A DNA stretch of 64,000 nucleotides from Meconema thalassinum (lineage: Eukaryota; Arthropoda; Insecta; Orthoptera; Tettigoniidae): positions 364,480,779 through 364,544,778 of the forward strand of contig OX336393.1 of NCBI GenBank assembly GCA_946902985.2, read 5' to 3'. The position numbers were made by a program, and so were the translations under genes. Below, in pieces: positions 21,725 through 32,454 of the stretch. Positions within the stretch are counted from its first letter, which is position 1; each line of letters begins with the position of its first letter. The notes beneath the pieces were generated by a model, which ran no database searches, was not told the DNA's origin, and saw only the letters and a list, made by a program, of their open reading frames with translations.

Positions 21725-22830
21725 TTGTGTAAAGCAAAAATAATGGAATACAGCCGAAAGAAATCAGAAACCTCTATTGACGTCAAATTGGCAGGTGAAA
21801 AGCTAAAGGAAGCAGGAGCCTTCTGTTACTTAGGAAGCAAAATAATCAGTGATGGACGAAGCAAAGAGGATGTGAAAAGTAGGTTGGCTGAGGAAAGGAA
21901 AGGATTGCTACAGAAAAGAAATGTGTTGACATCAAATAGATTTAGGTATTAGGAAGTTATTTTTGAAAGCCCTCGTCTGGAGTGGGGTGCTCTATGGAAG
22001 TGAAACTTGGACCATGTGGCAGCAGAGAAGAGGAGAATAGAAGTGTAGTGTTACAGAAGATTGATTAAGATCAGATGGATAGATGGAGTAGCCTAATAAA
22101 TGAAGAGGTATTAAGACGAGTGGGAGGGGAGAGATGTTTCTGGTGACTGCTGATAAAGAGGAGAGATTTATTTATTTAGCGTATGGCTTTACAGATACAA
22201 TATGTACACAGATGATAATTAGTTTAAGAAAGGAAGACAAACTATATATTTATATCTAAATTGTTTATGTAGGTAATTGTCTCAGGTGATCTATGATCAA
22301 AATCAGTGACGTTGTCACTGTACTTTCATTTAGGACACTTGGTGATGATGATGATATGCTGGATGGTCTGCTTAGGGGTACCACAATCACAGTTAGGTGA
22401 AGAAATTATTTTCCATTTATAATGGAAGTCTGCACAGTTGCCATGACTCGTACGAATCCTGTTGAGAGTTGACCATGTTTTCCGAGGAACCTCAAATCCA
22501 ACGCGTGGTAATGTTGATCCAGGCCTAGTATCCTGTCTTCCCTGCCATTCTTTAGTTATGTTGAAGTTGGTATTCTCCAAGTCTATTGCAGCCGTTGTTG
22601 ATGGATTTCGAGGTCGTAGACTAAGAGGAGAGATAGGTTGGTAGGACACATACTAACACACCCAGGAATAGCAAACGTAGTTATAGAAGGAAGGGTAGAG
22701 GACAAGAATATGTTATTGCCTCAGATTTAGGGTGTGGTAGTTATGACAAAGGGATTAGCTCAGGATAGGAAGGTATCAAATGCTGCATCAAACCAGTCAA
22801 AAGACTGAAGACTAAAACAACAACAGTGTT
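21725..22830 (+). pseudogene. Non-LTR retrotransposon 3' end (R family, copy 2)
   Basis: The frame from about 21742 gives TSIDVKLAGEKLKEAG and FCYLGSKIISDGRSKED. A frameshift near 21940 leads to RKLFLKALVWSGVLYGSETW. Coding stops within a few dozen codons. It is interrupted at 22167-22622 by another LINE, then resumes (RLVGHILTHPGI near 22635) and ends in the 3' UTR gcatcaaaccagtcaaaaga and a CAA-rich tail. It is the same family as 12240-12905. Confidence 0.8.
22167..22622 (-). mobile_element. 5'-truncated Jockey-like LINE inserted into another LINE
   Basis: The minus strand encodes about 99 residues (22622-22326), including GFEVPRKTWSTLNRIRTSHG and NCDCGTPKQTIQHIIIITKC. This is the zinc-knuckle-like C-terminus of Jockey/CR1-type ORF2. 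After the stop, a short 3' UTR ends aaagccatacgctaaa and an (AAAT)n tail. A perfect 11-bp target-site duplication, aagaggagaga, lies at 22156-22166 and 22623-22633. The 3' terminal block is shared with family V SINEs, making this LINE a candidate source of their retrotransposition machinery. Confidence 0.85.
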
Positions 22831-22839
22831 GAACGATGA

Positions 22840-23417
22840 AGAATTCAAAAATGTTCGCGAAAGGAAAGGATGAGAATAAGATTCAAAAATGTATCCTACA
22901 CACGCCATTCTCTTCTATAACTACCGATGTAGAAAAGTACAAAGCGCTTCAAAGATTCTAAGAAGTCAGAAAGTTGTTAATTCAACATGTCTATGCTTTC
23001 CGTGCAGCGGAGAAAATATACTTCTTGTAGTGACCCGGTGAAAAAATGCTTTGAACGTAGATGATTATAAATGAGTGTGTAAACAAAAAAAACGGATCTC
23101 TAATATGCTGCTGTATGTGAGGATAATTTGAGGTAGACAGCTCGAGTGATTAGCCACACCCATTAAGAAAAGTAATAAAGTGCTCAGTATTATTTTATTG
23201 TATGCCATTATTGAAGGAAAGCATATTACTTTTTGTTTCTATTTATTATTTCTCGGTTCGTTATTGGAAACTTCTGATCGCGACGCGCAGGAAAAGCAGA
23301 GCAGAGACACGGTGTTGCGTGTGTGGAATGGGTGTGGACGAATGAGCTAGCACGCTACCTGTCACGTGTAGTCGATTACTCAGGTTATGGTTTTAACGTC
23401 CTACAGACACTTGTGTT
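22840..23417. other. No recognisable feature
   Basis: No gene or repeat family recognised. Confidence 0.35.
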
Positions 23418-23430
23418 CTCACTTTACTCA

Positions 23431-23485
23431 GGGGCTGATGACCTCGCAGTTCCTCCCCTCATAGCAGCAATAACTAACTAACTAA
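23431..23485 (+). mobile_element. Ultra-short retroposon, 55 bp
   Basis: The insert begins ggggctgatgacctcgcag and ends in an aataactaacta tail. A perfect 13-bp target-site duplication, ctcactttactca, lies at 23418-23430 and 23486-23498. It has the same start point and hairpin as the copies at 8638 and 25781. Confidence 0.9.
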
Positions 23486-23498
23486 CTCACTTTACTCA

Positions 23499-25440
23499 TT
23501 TAATATATCTTATCTGGGTTTGGCGTTCACAGCTCGTCGGATGAGTGACAACGGAGTCGCAGGATTTTGTTACTTTGTCTTCACCAAAAGCATTGCTGTT
23601 CTTCCTTCTTTGATCAAAAGGTTGTTGTCCTACAGTCTTTGGTCAAAATCTGTTCTTTAGATCCCGTTGTTATTGATATAGTGACGAAAAAACTGTTACT
23701 GTTCTACAGTCTTTGGTCAAAACCAAAGGACGTCGTTCTTATTGATATAGTGATTCAAAACGCGAATCAAGCTCAAGAGGGTGCTGCGTATCCAAGGAAG
23801 ACTTTCGCCCGGCTTAGCGTATATGACTTATGGGGAATGTTCAACTACTGTAGTGTAATTATACCATCAGCAGCGTTATCAGAGTGGAGTTTCAGACACG
23901 GGATTTGCAAATGGTGCAGTATACAGACACTGCCATCGTAATGTACAGGCCATCATGCAGCGACTCTTATTAACGATTGATCAGCTGATCAGTAGGGGTA
24001 GAGTTGGCGACCATTTTGCTTTGTGCTGTGTTGTTTATATCTTTTATGAATGAGTATCCGCGTGAAAAGTGATGCTTGAGAACGCTTCTACTTACGTCAT
24101 CTAGAATGAGGATTATTTATTTTCTGAAACAAATATTCATTTTGTAGGTAGGTTATTGTATCTACGCAAATTTTGCGTTGCATGTTTGTCATCACACAGA
24201 AGGTTATGTTTTAGTTATGACCTCTATATCACTTATTATTTCGACTCATACATGTTTTTTTGGATGGTAATAAAATGTTGTTAGTTCAGGAAACCACCTT
24301 CCCAGGTCGCAAGTATGTCAAAAGTTTGTTTTTGGCAACTACCGGTATTATGAAAGAAATGATTATGTGGCTTGCTTCTCCTTCCCCACCACGACAATTT
24401 AAGAAAGCAATGCATACACAACATTCATAGAAATTATTTGTACATTACGTGGAATACAAGTGTGTGTGTTGACATTTCCCTGAAAGAGGTTCTTCGGGAG
24501 AGAAGAGCTAATCGCCTTGATGGTAGGTTGTTAGTTACCGTAATATGGTTTAAATTATTGTAAGAAGTTCCCAAACTTCAGCCTATGCTAGGACTGGAAA
24601 GATTTCTAATATGATAATGCTGAGGTTAAGTTACTTACCGTATGTAAATCAGAGAAGCGATATCCAGTATTCAGTATCTACTGAAGTCAGTCCAAGTTAC
24701 ATTATTTGTGAGAATGGTCTCTCGATCAAGCTCAAGTGAATATGGTAATGTTTTCATGGCAGCATTTGTGTAGGCTACTGTATTTACATTAATGGGATTG
24801 TTAGCACCTGGTGTATGTACTGTAGTTTATTGATACCTGATTTCAAAATTACAACCCATTGTAAATTCCTGACGCAAGAAACAAGTTAGATTGAGTCATA
24901 GAAAATAAGTGCTGTTAGGATAGGCCCTGTTTAAGTCACCTTGAGGGTGGCCTGTGCATTGATTACAGTTAGAGATAGGTTACATTGTGCTTTGTCATCC
25001 ACAAGCAGTTTAGGACGTGATCTGTTGAATAGCCAATGTGGGGTTTTCTCAGGCATCTGCCATAAACCTTTTCAAAGCGGTGAACAACGAGGAAATGGCC
25101 AAGAATAGATCATATTCTCGACGTCAAAATACTGCAATTTAGCCCTGTTTGTATGCTTCAACGTCCTAGTAAATGTACCGGCAATGTACCATTTTGTTCA
25201 CTCTCAAAATACCAGCTACATCGTCCGGATTCGAACAAGCGGAGCGATAATTAGGCGTATGCAGTGGTAACGGATGGAAGTGCCAATCAGCCCTAAATAG
25301 CACTGCTATTTTTCTACGTCTTGAAGCGGGAGCGCAATTTATATTAGGCTTGAAGAGACTGCGTGTGAAGGGAGCTATCTGACTTGCTGCTGCGACTATA
25401 ACGACCCTAGGCGTGACGTCACAGTAGGAGCCTTAAGGCC
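23499..25440. other. No recognisable gene; short internal repeat near 23590-23760
   Basis: A segment containing ctacagtctttggtcaaaa (about 23629 and 23706) and ttattgatatagtga (about 23670 and 23739) is repeated with a period near 70-77 bp, giving a degenerate duplication inside the open frame 23567-23941. That frame has no recognisable domain, so I do not call a gene. Confidence 0.35.
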
Positions 25441-25449
25441 TGTACATTA

Positions 25450-26250
25450 CGATGGCACTGATACAGGTGTCACAAAAATGCATGGCACAAATTGCAGGAC
25501 ACCTTCCTCACACGTAGACGAAGAAATTATGTTATAAAAACATGGGTCGGGAAACGCTTTGTTTCCATGTTATACCTCATTGTCTCCAACTCATTAATCG
25601 TGGGAAACACACAAGAACAGAACGTTCGAATCATGGGGAACATGCACTGTTGGTTAAGTCTGGTTACGTTGTCATTATCGTAGGTGCACCACCAGTATTT
25701 TGTTTTGCATGCCCATTTGATGTATGGATTAGCAGACGGCAATGGTGCTCGTGCTTTACGTTTGTACCAGGAGAGATTTCAAGGGGCCAGATGACCTCGT
25801 AGTTCCGCCCCTTAAAACAACAATAACTAACTAACTAACTAACTAACTAGATTTCCAGGACGAAGGTGCCCAGACAGGAAAACGTTTGAAGCCATTGATC
25901 GTCGTCTGCGGGAACATGGCGCATTTCAGTGTGATACTCACGACCGGGGGAGGCCTAGAAGGACGAGAAAACCGCAACAAGAGGCGGCAATTCTTCATGC
26001 ATTTGACGATGACCCTAGTGCCAGTACACGACAAGTAGCAGTAACAATGAATGTTGAAGGCATGACTGTCTGGGGAGTGTTACACGAGGACCAGCTGTAT
26101 CCACACCATTTAAACCGTGTGCAGGCACATCAGCAGCTGATTTTCCTGCACGGCTACTCTTCAACAAAGTGTCAACCCTAATTTTAGCGCAACGGCGTTG
26201 TTCACACATGAGGCATCGTTTCAACGAGATCAGATTGTAAATGAGTTGTA
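25450..26250 (+). pseudogene. Mariner-type (DD41D-like) transposase, 5' half, interrupted
   Basis: From the ATG at 25720 the frame reads MYGLADGNGARALRLYQERF. It is then broken by a 68-bp retroposon, resuming with PGRRCPDRKTFEAIDRRLRE, a helix-turn-helix-type N-terminus, and RQVAVTMNVEGMTVWGVL. After a frameshift the region around the first catalytic residue reads ALFTHEASFQRDQ, with His where family members have Asp. A stop follows near 26249 and the C-terminal half is absent. The second half of a related element is at 61740-62217. It is dead by insertion, frameshift and loss of the catalytic Asp. Confidence 0.75.
25781..25848 (+). mobile_element. Ultra-short retroposon, 68 bp, inside a transposase gene
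   Basis: It begins aaggggccagatgacctcg and ends with an (AACT)n tail. A perfect 7-bp target-site duplication, agatttc, lies at 25774-25780 and 25849-25855. Removing the insert with one duplication rejoins the transposase frame, which confirms the boundaries. Confidence 0.92.
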
Positions 26251-26836
26251 AATTTATCCTCAATTTTTTATATTAATTATATTGAATAATCTTTTGTTAA
26301 TCTATTGTTGTCCATCCTAAATATGTACCCAAAATGTCAACCGTCTCCTGCGTACCGTGTTTGTGAAACTGTCTGTGAGACTATAGAGGTCTGCAGTTCG
26401 TCTCTTGATCCAAATTCCATTTTCTTATGTAGGGCCGATTATTATTCTAAGAATTTTTCCCTATTATCTATCTATATATTTAAAATACTAACGTGATTTT
26501 TGTTACCGCGAGATTGAGAAAATGTCTAAACCGATGACTTCGTAATGCATTCTAACGAGAGCTCTTGGCATGTAGATTTGCAGAGTGTCTTTAAAATAAA
26601 CTAATATGTTACAATATATTTTTAATTAATAAAGAAAAATGCAAAATTCTTGGCCCTTAGTGCATGCGCAGAATAGGCTTGGTTCATGACAGACATGGTG
26701 GATGTCTAGCGCGTTTTAATGAGATAGTTATTTATAAGAATTAGCCTATAAAGGAGGGGAAGATTCATTAATTATGCACGACGCATCACTCTTTTCCTTT
26801 TCGCTTCCATTTCGCCAATATATATCATTTTCATAC
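26251..26836. other. No recognisable feature
   Basis: No gene or repeat family recognised. Confidence 0.35.
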
Positions 26837-26846
26837 CTTATTTTAT

Positions 26847-27166
26847 ACCGACAGTAGTGGCTACGCGGGCTAAAGCGCTGCATTAGGTCAAGAGGCCAAG
26901 CTCTCTGCTGACTCGGTAGACGCGTGGGTTCGAGCCCCACCGTCGGCTGTCCTTGAAATGGTTGTCCGTGGTTTCCCATTTTCAACACCAGGCAAATGCT
27001 GGGACAGTACTTTCTGACAGGCCACGGCCGCTTCCTTCCACATCCTTGCCCAGTTTCATTCATCTTCATCCATTCCATCTCTCATCCCGACGCGCAGGTC
27101 GCCCACGGGCGTCGACTAGAAAGACCTGCACTCGGCCTCTCATGAGACTACACGACAAAAAAAAAA
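26847..27166 (+). mobile_element. SINE family E (copy E2)
   Basis: It carries a tRNA-like head and B box (gggttcgagccc, about 26926-26937). The body is collinear with the reverse of copy E1, ending in cacgac and a short A tail. A perfect 10-bp target-site duplication, cttattttat, lies at 26837-26846 and 27167-27176. Confidence 0.9.
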
Positions 27167-27183
27167 CTTATTTTATTTCTCGG

Positions 27184-27310
27184 GGGAAGCCTCCGTGGCT
27201 TAGGCGGCAGCACGCCGGCCTCTGACCGCTGGGTTCGTGGTTCAAATCCCGGTCACTCCATGTGAGATTTGTGCCAGCAGTATGCTGCAATGTCGAGAGT
27301 GTAATATTTT
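27184..27310 (+). mobile_element. SINE family D, head fragment
   Basis: The head aagcctccgtggcttaggcg and B box ggttcaaatccc (about 27240-27251) match the antisense copy at 9873-10208. The rest of the body is missing. Confidence 0.7.
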
Positions 27311-27420
27311 GACGCCCATATAGTTTCAATAGAGCCAAAATATAATCGTACAAAGAATGTATACCAGGAAATTATTCAGTAAATATTTTCCCATTGACCG
27401 ACATGTTTTGATGGGTTTCA

Positions 27421-27448
27421 ATTATTATTATTATTATTATTATTACCG

Positions 27449-27480
<32 letters not shown>
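27421..27480. repeat. (ATT)n microsatellite
   Basis: A nearly uninterrupted ATT repeat with one central interruption (accggt). It is likely the tail of the adjacent antisense LINE. Confidence 0.9.
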
Positions 27481-28262
27481 TTCTTTCTTTCTCCGTTACG
27501 GTCTTCTAAGGACCACGAACCAATTTCAATGCTTAGTCCTTTGGTGTTGTTTCTTCTTCCCCCAGGTCTCCTTCTTCTTCCTCCAGGACTCCTTCATCTT
27601 CACACTATGAATCTTCTTTCTCTCTTCGGACCATTTTGAGCCTCTTTTCTTTTCCTTCCTTCCTTCCTTCCTTCCTTCCTTGGAACCATTCCATTCCCAA
27701 CACTATTTTCCTAAACATTTCTCTCTCTATTGCATCCTCTTCTCTTATATTGTTTCTTTCCAAATCCATTTTAACTTCTTGAATTCAAGTTGATGTTAAT
27801 TTTTTTGTTCCAAAGATATTTGAATATCTGTTTGGTTAACCTGTTGTCATTCATTCTATATAAATGTCCAAAAAATAGCAATCGCCTCTTCTTTATTGTG
27901 TCTGTTATGTTTTCAATGTTGCGGTATATTTCATCATTACTTCTTAATTTCCAGAATTCTGTAATTCTTAATGGACCTAATATTTTCCGTACAATTAGTC
28001 TTTCTAATACTTCCAATTTATCTAACTTATAATTCAGTGTTAGACATTCGCTTGCGTATAGGCATTCTGGTTTGATTACTGTTCTGTAGTGCTGTATTTT
28101 CAAGTTTCTAGATAACATTTTTTGTTGTAGGTGTTCCTAGTTATACCATATGCTCTTTCCATCTTGTGTACTATTTCTTCTACAGCAGATTTTTCTAAAC
28201 CATTTTCCTGAATGATTTCTCCCAAATATTTGAATTAATTTACCCTCTTAATTTTACCAATT
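27481..28262 (-). pseudogene. Non-LTR retrotransposon, C-terminal coding relic
   Basis: On the minus strand, about 28230-28200 reads FKYLGEIIQENG. This is followed by a frame from about 28118 containing LDKLEVLERLIVRKILGPLR and TIKKRRLLFFGHLYRMNDNR. After the stop near 27771 another frame continues the basic tail (DLERNNIREEDAIERE). An (ATT)n tract follows at the 3' side. It is the same family as 2194-2740. A (TTCC)n run at 27656-27680 lies inside. Confidence 0.75.
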
Positions 28263-28673
28263 TCTGTGACTAGGATTATTATTATTATGATTTATTATTA
28301 TTATTCAATATTCAATATAACGTTGTCGCTTTCTCGCATTGGACTCTCCATATTGTATTGACTCGTCAGTCAGCTAGCCAAGTGCTCAGAGCAGGTGCTA
28401 AGTCTCCATTTATAATTCATTTGGTAAGTAGGCTAACTACTAGGGCGGCATTGATTAGCATGTAATGAGACTGAGTTACACCGAGGCTATCCGCCTTCTC
28501 GAAGATAAATACATGTTACATTATGCTAATCTTAGATATCTCGCTTGTATTACTTCCTGGCATGCCATTATGAAGTAATGACATTCAATGAGGCAAGTAT
28601 TCATTCGAAAATGGTTCAATGACTGCTTACAATACAGGATTAATGCGTGTATTTGTAAATTGGGGATAGAAGC
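28263..28673. other. No recognisable feature
   Basis: Apart from short (ATT) runs near 28274-28303, nothing was recognised. Confidence 0.35.
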
Positions 28674-29480
28674 GGCTTTGATGGCGTAGTTGGTAGCATG
28701 CTGAGCTTCTATGCCCAAGTGTAACCGTACATACTTCTTTCTGGGTTATCGGGGCGTGGTTGTTATTTCACAATTAGGGAGTTTTCTTTTAAAAATAACA
28801 TATTTCTCCATTTTATTCTTCTAGTATTTAACACTGAGCATCAATCACTAACACTTCACTTCTCGGGATCTTTTCACACAAATCCTTATCTACTTCCAAG
28901 ACCAAAAAAACAATAAACATCTCAACAGATACTAACATGGAACAATACCCTATCTCCAAAGATAAAACGGACAGATACTCTACTACAAAATCTAGCAGTA
29001 TGGACTTTAACAAGAATAGACATAGATATATCTAAAAACAAAACAGCATCAAAAAAGGAACATATAAAAGAAACTATACAAACCCAAGGAAAATGAACAG
29101 TGACACAAGATCGTGGGTTCAAACCCGACCGAAGTCGTCCGGTTCTTTTAAGAGAGTTAAAAATCCCTCAGTATGCCTTCCTTCGGAGGGGAAGTAAAGC
29201 CGGCGGGCCCATGTCCTAGATTTCTGGCACGTGCCAGTTGCGGTGTCATCTAGTAGCCAAGTTCACAGCTAGGTTTCGTTGACAGTAGCATTTGGTAGCA
29301 AAAGGAGGGCCTTCTTGAAATTGATTGTCTGCAGTCCTTCCCTGAATTAGAGATACACACACTAATACAGCCATCACAATTAACACCGGTTATCAGACAG
29401 ATTCTACACACACCCAAAGTACACGGGGCTACATGGCCGCGTTGTCGGAGCCCTTAAACTGAGGAACCAACCACCCAACA
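28674..29480 (+). mobile_element. SINE family B (copy B3), split by a 386-bp insert
   Basis: The tRNA-like head (gcggctttgatggcgtagtt) runs to 28719, is interrupted, and resumes at 29106 with the B box (gggttcaaaccc, about 29115-29126). The full-length body continues to the end block cttaaactgaggaaccaacc near 29473. This is the most complete family B copy with its native 3' end. Confidence 0.8.
28720..29105. mobile_element. 386-bp insertion in a SINE, possible solo LTR
   Basis: The insert begins TGT and ends ACA, and is flanked by the 4-bp direct repeat caag (28716-28719 and 29106-29109). The outer 13 bases of the two ends match as inverted repeats at 10 of 13 positions. On the minus strand an AATAAA signal lies near 28815. 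The TG...CA ends and short duplication suit a solo LTR; a small terminal-inverted-repeat transposon is the alternative. No second copy is in the window. Confidence 0.5.
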
Positions 29481-30344
29481 GTCTTCAACATCTGACAGAA
29501 GTTTTTACTTTTGCCACAGGTAATAGCAATGATACCATTATTTGTTTAAGCGAAAAATATCCTACAAGAGAGCGATTAAACTTGATAACATGATGTCATA
29601 CGGAGGTGTGTCTCCTCCGCTCCTCCCAAAATCTCTTTATTCTCGCGGAATGCTCCCTCTTCCTCTCATCCGTCCAATTTTTCGCAGGCTGTCTTAATGA
29701 TCTTGGTTCAAACTTAACATTCGCGATTTTCGTCTGGCACTCAGTTCGGTCTTCGATAATTTCTATGCTACGATACCATTATTATTATTATTATCATTAT
29801 TATTATTATTATTATTATTATTCATCCTGACATGGCACACAATCGTGTAATATGGCGACAGAGAACCAGACCCTACTAATTTGTGGGACAATTGCTAAAG
29901 AAAAAGATTATTATTATTATTATTATTATTATTTATTTCACACGTTACAGGCCTATTACACCACGCGAAGCAATCATGACAATTTGTTCTTCCTGTTCTT
30001 ACAGTACTCAGATTATTATTATTATAATTATTATAATTATTATTATTCTTTTCGGATCGGCCAGCCTATATGGTCCGCGTCATTCCAACTGTCTCATTCT
30101 TCCTACTTTGATGTTAGCCCAACACATCCGCATTCTTTGTCGGTGGGTTTACTTCCTTTCCTGGGTCAAAATCTTACCCGTTTTCTGTTTGGGATTTTTT
30201 GGGAAACCTTGACATGCTCAAAGTTCTCTCTTGAGTAGAATGCTCTCCTAAATGTCAGTTGATGTATTCCTCACTTCTTTTATATCTCTATCCAGTTCAA
30301 TGAATACGTACACTTCGCGGTATATACTTGAACCCTTTAATGTG
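29481..30344. repeat. (ATT)n-rich region
   Basis: Three ATT microsatellites (about 29777-29823, 29909-29935, 30014-30048) punctuate otherwise unrecognised sequence. Open frames here are the repeats read as poly-Tyr or poly-Ile, not genes. Confidence 0.7.
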
Positions 30345-30465
30345 CTAGTAAATTTACTGACACAGCTCCCTCGCAATTTCGCACCCTCAAATACGAACTG
30401 ACTGCGCCAGCATTCGATTGTTCAACCTTGGTCACTACAGGTTATCGGAGAACCACGCCGCCATA
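30345..30465 (-). mobile_element. SINE family F fragment
   Basis: The minus strand matches the head and upper body of the SINE at 19204-19455 (ctgacacagctccctcgca antisense). It has no tail. Confidence 0.6.
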
Positions 30466-30469
30466 CATA

Positions 30470-30933
30470 CAGTGCCTTCCAAAGGTTTAGGACCACTAGC
30501 TTATTTACAACAAAAGCTTCCTGGTCGTATATGCTTGATTCAAATTTTGCCAAATATTTTATGAAAATACTTTGATCTAATAGACATCCACCTGTACCTT
30601 GAAGATTGCAATATGGCTTTCAGTTTTTGAGTTTCAATTTTTTAATACAAGTGGAGTATCGAATAAAACGCAATTTTCAATCGTTAATTAATTTGTGGTT
30701 GAAAATTGCGTTTTTCTTCGATACTCCACTAGTATTATAAAACAAATTAATTAATTTGTGGTTTGAAAATTGCGTTTTTGTTCCATACTCCACTTGAATT
30801 AAAAAACTTGAAACTCAAAAACTGAAAGCCATGTCTATTAGATCAAAGTATTTTCATAAATTATTTGGCAAAATTTGAATAAAAAATAATTTTGTTGAAA
30901 ACAGCTAATGGTCTAAAATTTTTGTAGGCACTG
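30470..30933. mobile_element. Tc1/mariner-type MITE, nearly palindromic
   Basis: The ends cagtgcct and aggcactg are inverted and flanked by TA (30468-30469 and 30934-30935). The homology of the two halves extends far inward, with the block gatcaaagtattttcataaa (or complement) in both. A further internal inverted pair is centred near 30690, with a partial repeat of it at 30745-30800. The 464-bp element has no open frame and could fold into a long hairpin. Confidence 0.85.
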
Positions 30934-30935
30934 TA

Positions 30936-31684
30936 GATACATACGGAACAAACACACGCACACTACTACAGACACTACAAGATCATAGTTAATTAGAAAA
31001 ATCCTATACATCCCCTAATTGAATTAGTAACAACATCATCTTGGAAGTGAGATAGAGAAACTGTGATATAGCGTAAGGCTGCAATACTTGTGGCAGCATC
31101 TCCCGGTCAATGCGACAAGTTTGGAAAGCTATTTGAAACATTAATTCCAGTGAGTACACAGCGAGTAAATGCTGTTGTTCGCCATTAAATGTGTTGCCCT
31201 CGTCTTACACAACTAACTAAGCGAGAGTGGGAAAGACTTTTATTGTTACTGCAATAATTCCACCAACTTTGAAATACTCCTCTGTCAAAACTTTTCTTTA
31301 CTCTTCGTAGTTGGGCGAGATAAATGTCTTACCTCTGCAGAATATCGAGTGATTTTGAAAACATTATGTAGACAAGCAATTAAAAGAACTAACCAGAAGT
31401 TGAAATATTGCTGACGCTTGTGAAATACTAACATAAAGAGAGCACTTCATATTAAAATGTCTCTGTTCCTTAGAAGAGATCCAACAAGGGAACGCTGGTA
31501 GCGTCTCCCCCCGATCGGATTGCCAATGACAGAGGATACTATTGGAAGGTGGTAGAAATAGATTGGCTCAAATTTATATAAAGTCTCTATTTAAAGCGAT
31601 TGTAAAGACGTAGAACAGGGAGTCAGCGCGTGGAAATGAAGGCTAATGACTGCCTGGTCTCTTCGACAGGGCCGAGGCCACCTC
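30936..31684. other. No recognisable feature
   Basis: No gene or repeat family recognised. Confidence 0.35.
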
Positions 31685-32405
31685 CTACCCAATTTGATAG
31701 TTGGTTCCTCAGTTTAGGGGCTGCGACAACGCGGTCATGTAGCTACGTGTACTTTGGGTGTGTGTAGAATCTGTCTGATAACCGGTGTTAATTGTGATGG
31801 CTGTATTAGGGTGTGTTATCTGTTCTTAATCCAAGTAAGGACTGTAGACATTGAATTTTCAAGTAGTTCCTACTTTTGCCGCCAAACGCCAGCGTCAACG
31901 ACTTCTAATTCAGATCTTGGTTACTAGATGCCACCGCAGTCTGCTCCTGGTGACGAAAGTTGGAACCTAAGAACGTTTGGTCAAATTTTACCAATAATTT
32001 AGCTTCATACAAGTGTAATCAGTGGAAGGTTCTTTAATATGCCATATATCTATGACATGGGGGGGCGTGGTAGCACAGCGGTCAAGCTGTTAGCCTCTCA
32101 CCACGGCGGACCGGGTTCGATTCACGGTCAATGCATGTGAGATTTTCGAAGTGAAATGGCATGTCCTGTGGTTCGGATTCCACGTAAAAAGGAGGTCCCG
32201 TGGCTCATGATCTCGAGATTAACTGTCACGTAAAACTACAATCTTCCTTTTAATCTATGACACGGGACCGCCGGCTTTACTTCCCCTCCGAAGGAAGGCA
32301 TACTCTGGGATTTTAACGCTCTTAAAATCCGACGATTTCGGCCGGGTTTGAACCCGCGATCATGGGCATAGAAGCTCAGATCGCTACCAACTACGCCACC
32401 GAAAC
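31685..32405 (-). mobile_element. SINE family B (copy B4), split by a SINE of family C
   Basis: It is antisense. The terminal block (ttggttcctcagtttagggg) is at the left and the tRNA-like head with B box complement (gggtttgaaccc, about 32344-32355) at the right. The copy is interrupted at 32061-32252. Confidence 0.8.
32061..32252 (+). mobile_element. SINE family C, complete copy
   Basis: A tRNA-like head (gtggtagcacagcggtcaag) and B box (gggttcgattcac, about 32112-32124) are followed by a short body and a pyrimidine-rich end. A 13-bp target-site duplication lies at 32048-32060 and 32253-32265 with one mismatch. It is inserted in a family B SINE. Other copies lie at 3085-3245 and 53160-53355. 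Confidence 0.9.
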
Positions 32406-32454
32406 CGCCTTATATATATTTGAATTGCAACCAATGGCCATAGCAGGGTATTTT

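Noticed and set aside
23567..23941. 124-codon open frame
   Set aside because: Its length arises from a duplicated stop-free segment and no family is recognised.
26926..26937. tRNA-like promoters (B boxes) at many sites, considered as tRNA genes
   Set aside because: None folds as a complete tRNA with an acceptor stem. Each is followed by a repeated SINE body and tail.
29606..30238. Open frames with poly-Tyr and poly-Ile
   Set aside because: They run through ATT microsatellites and show no domain.
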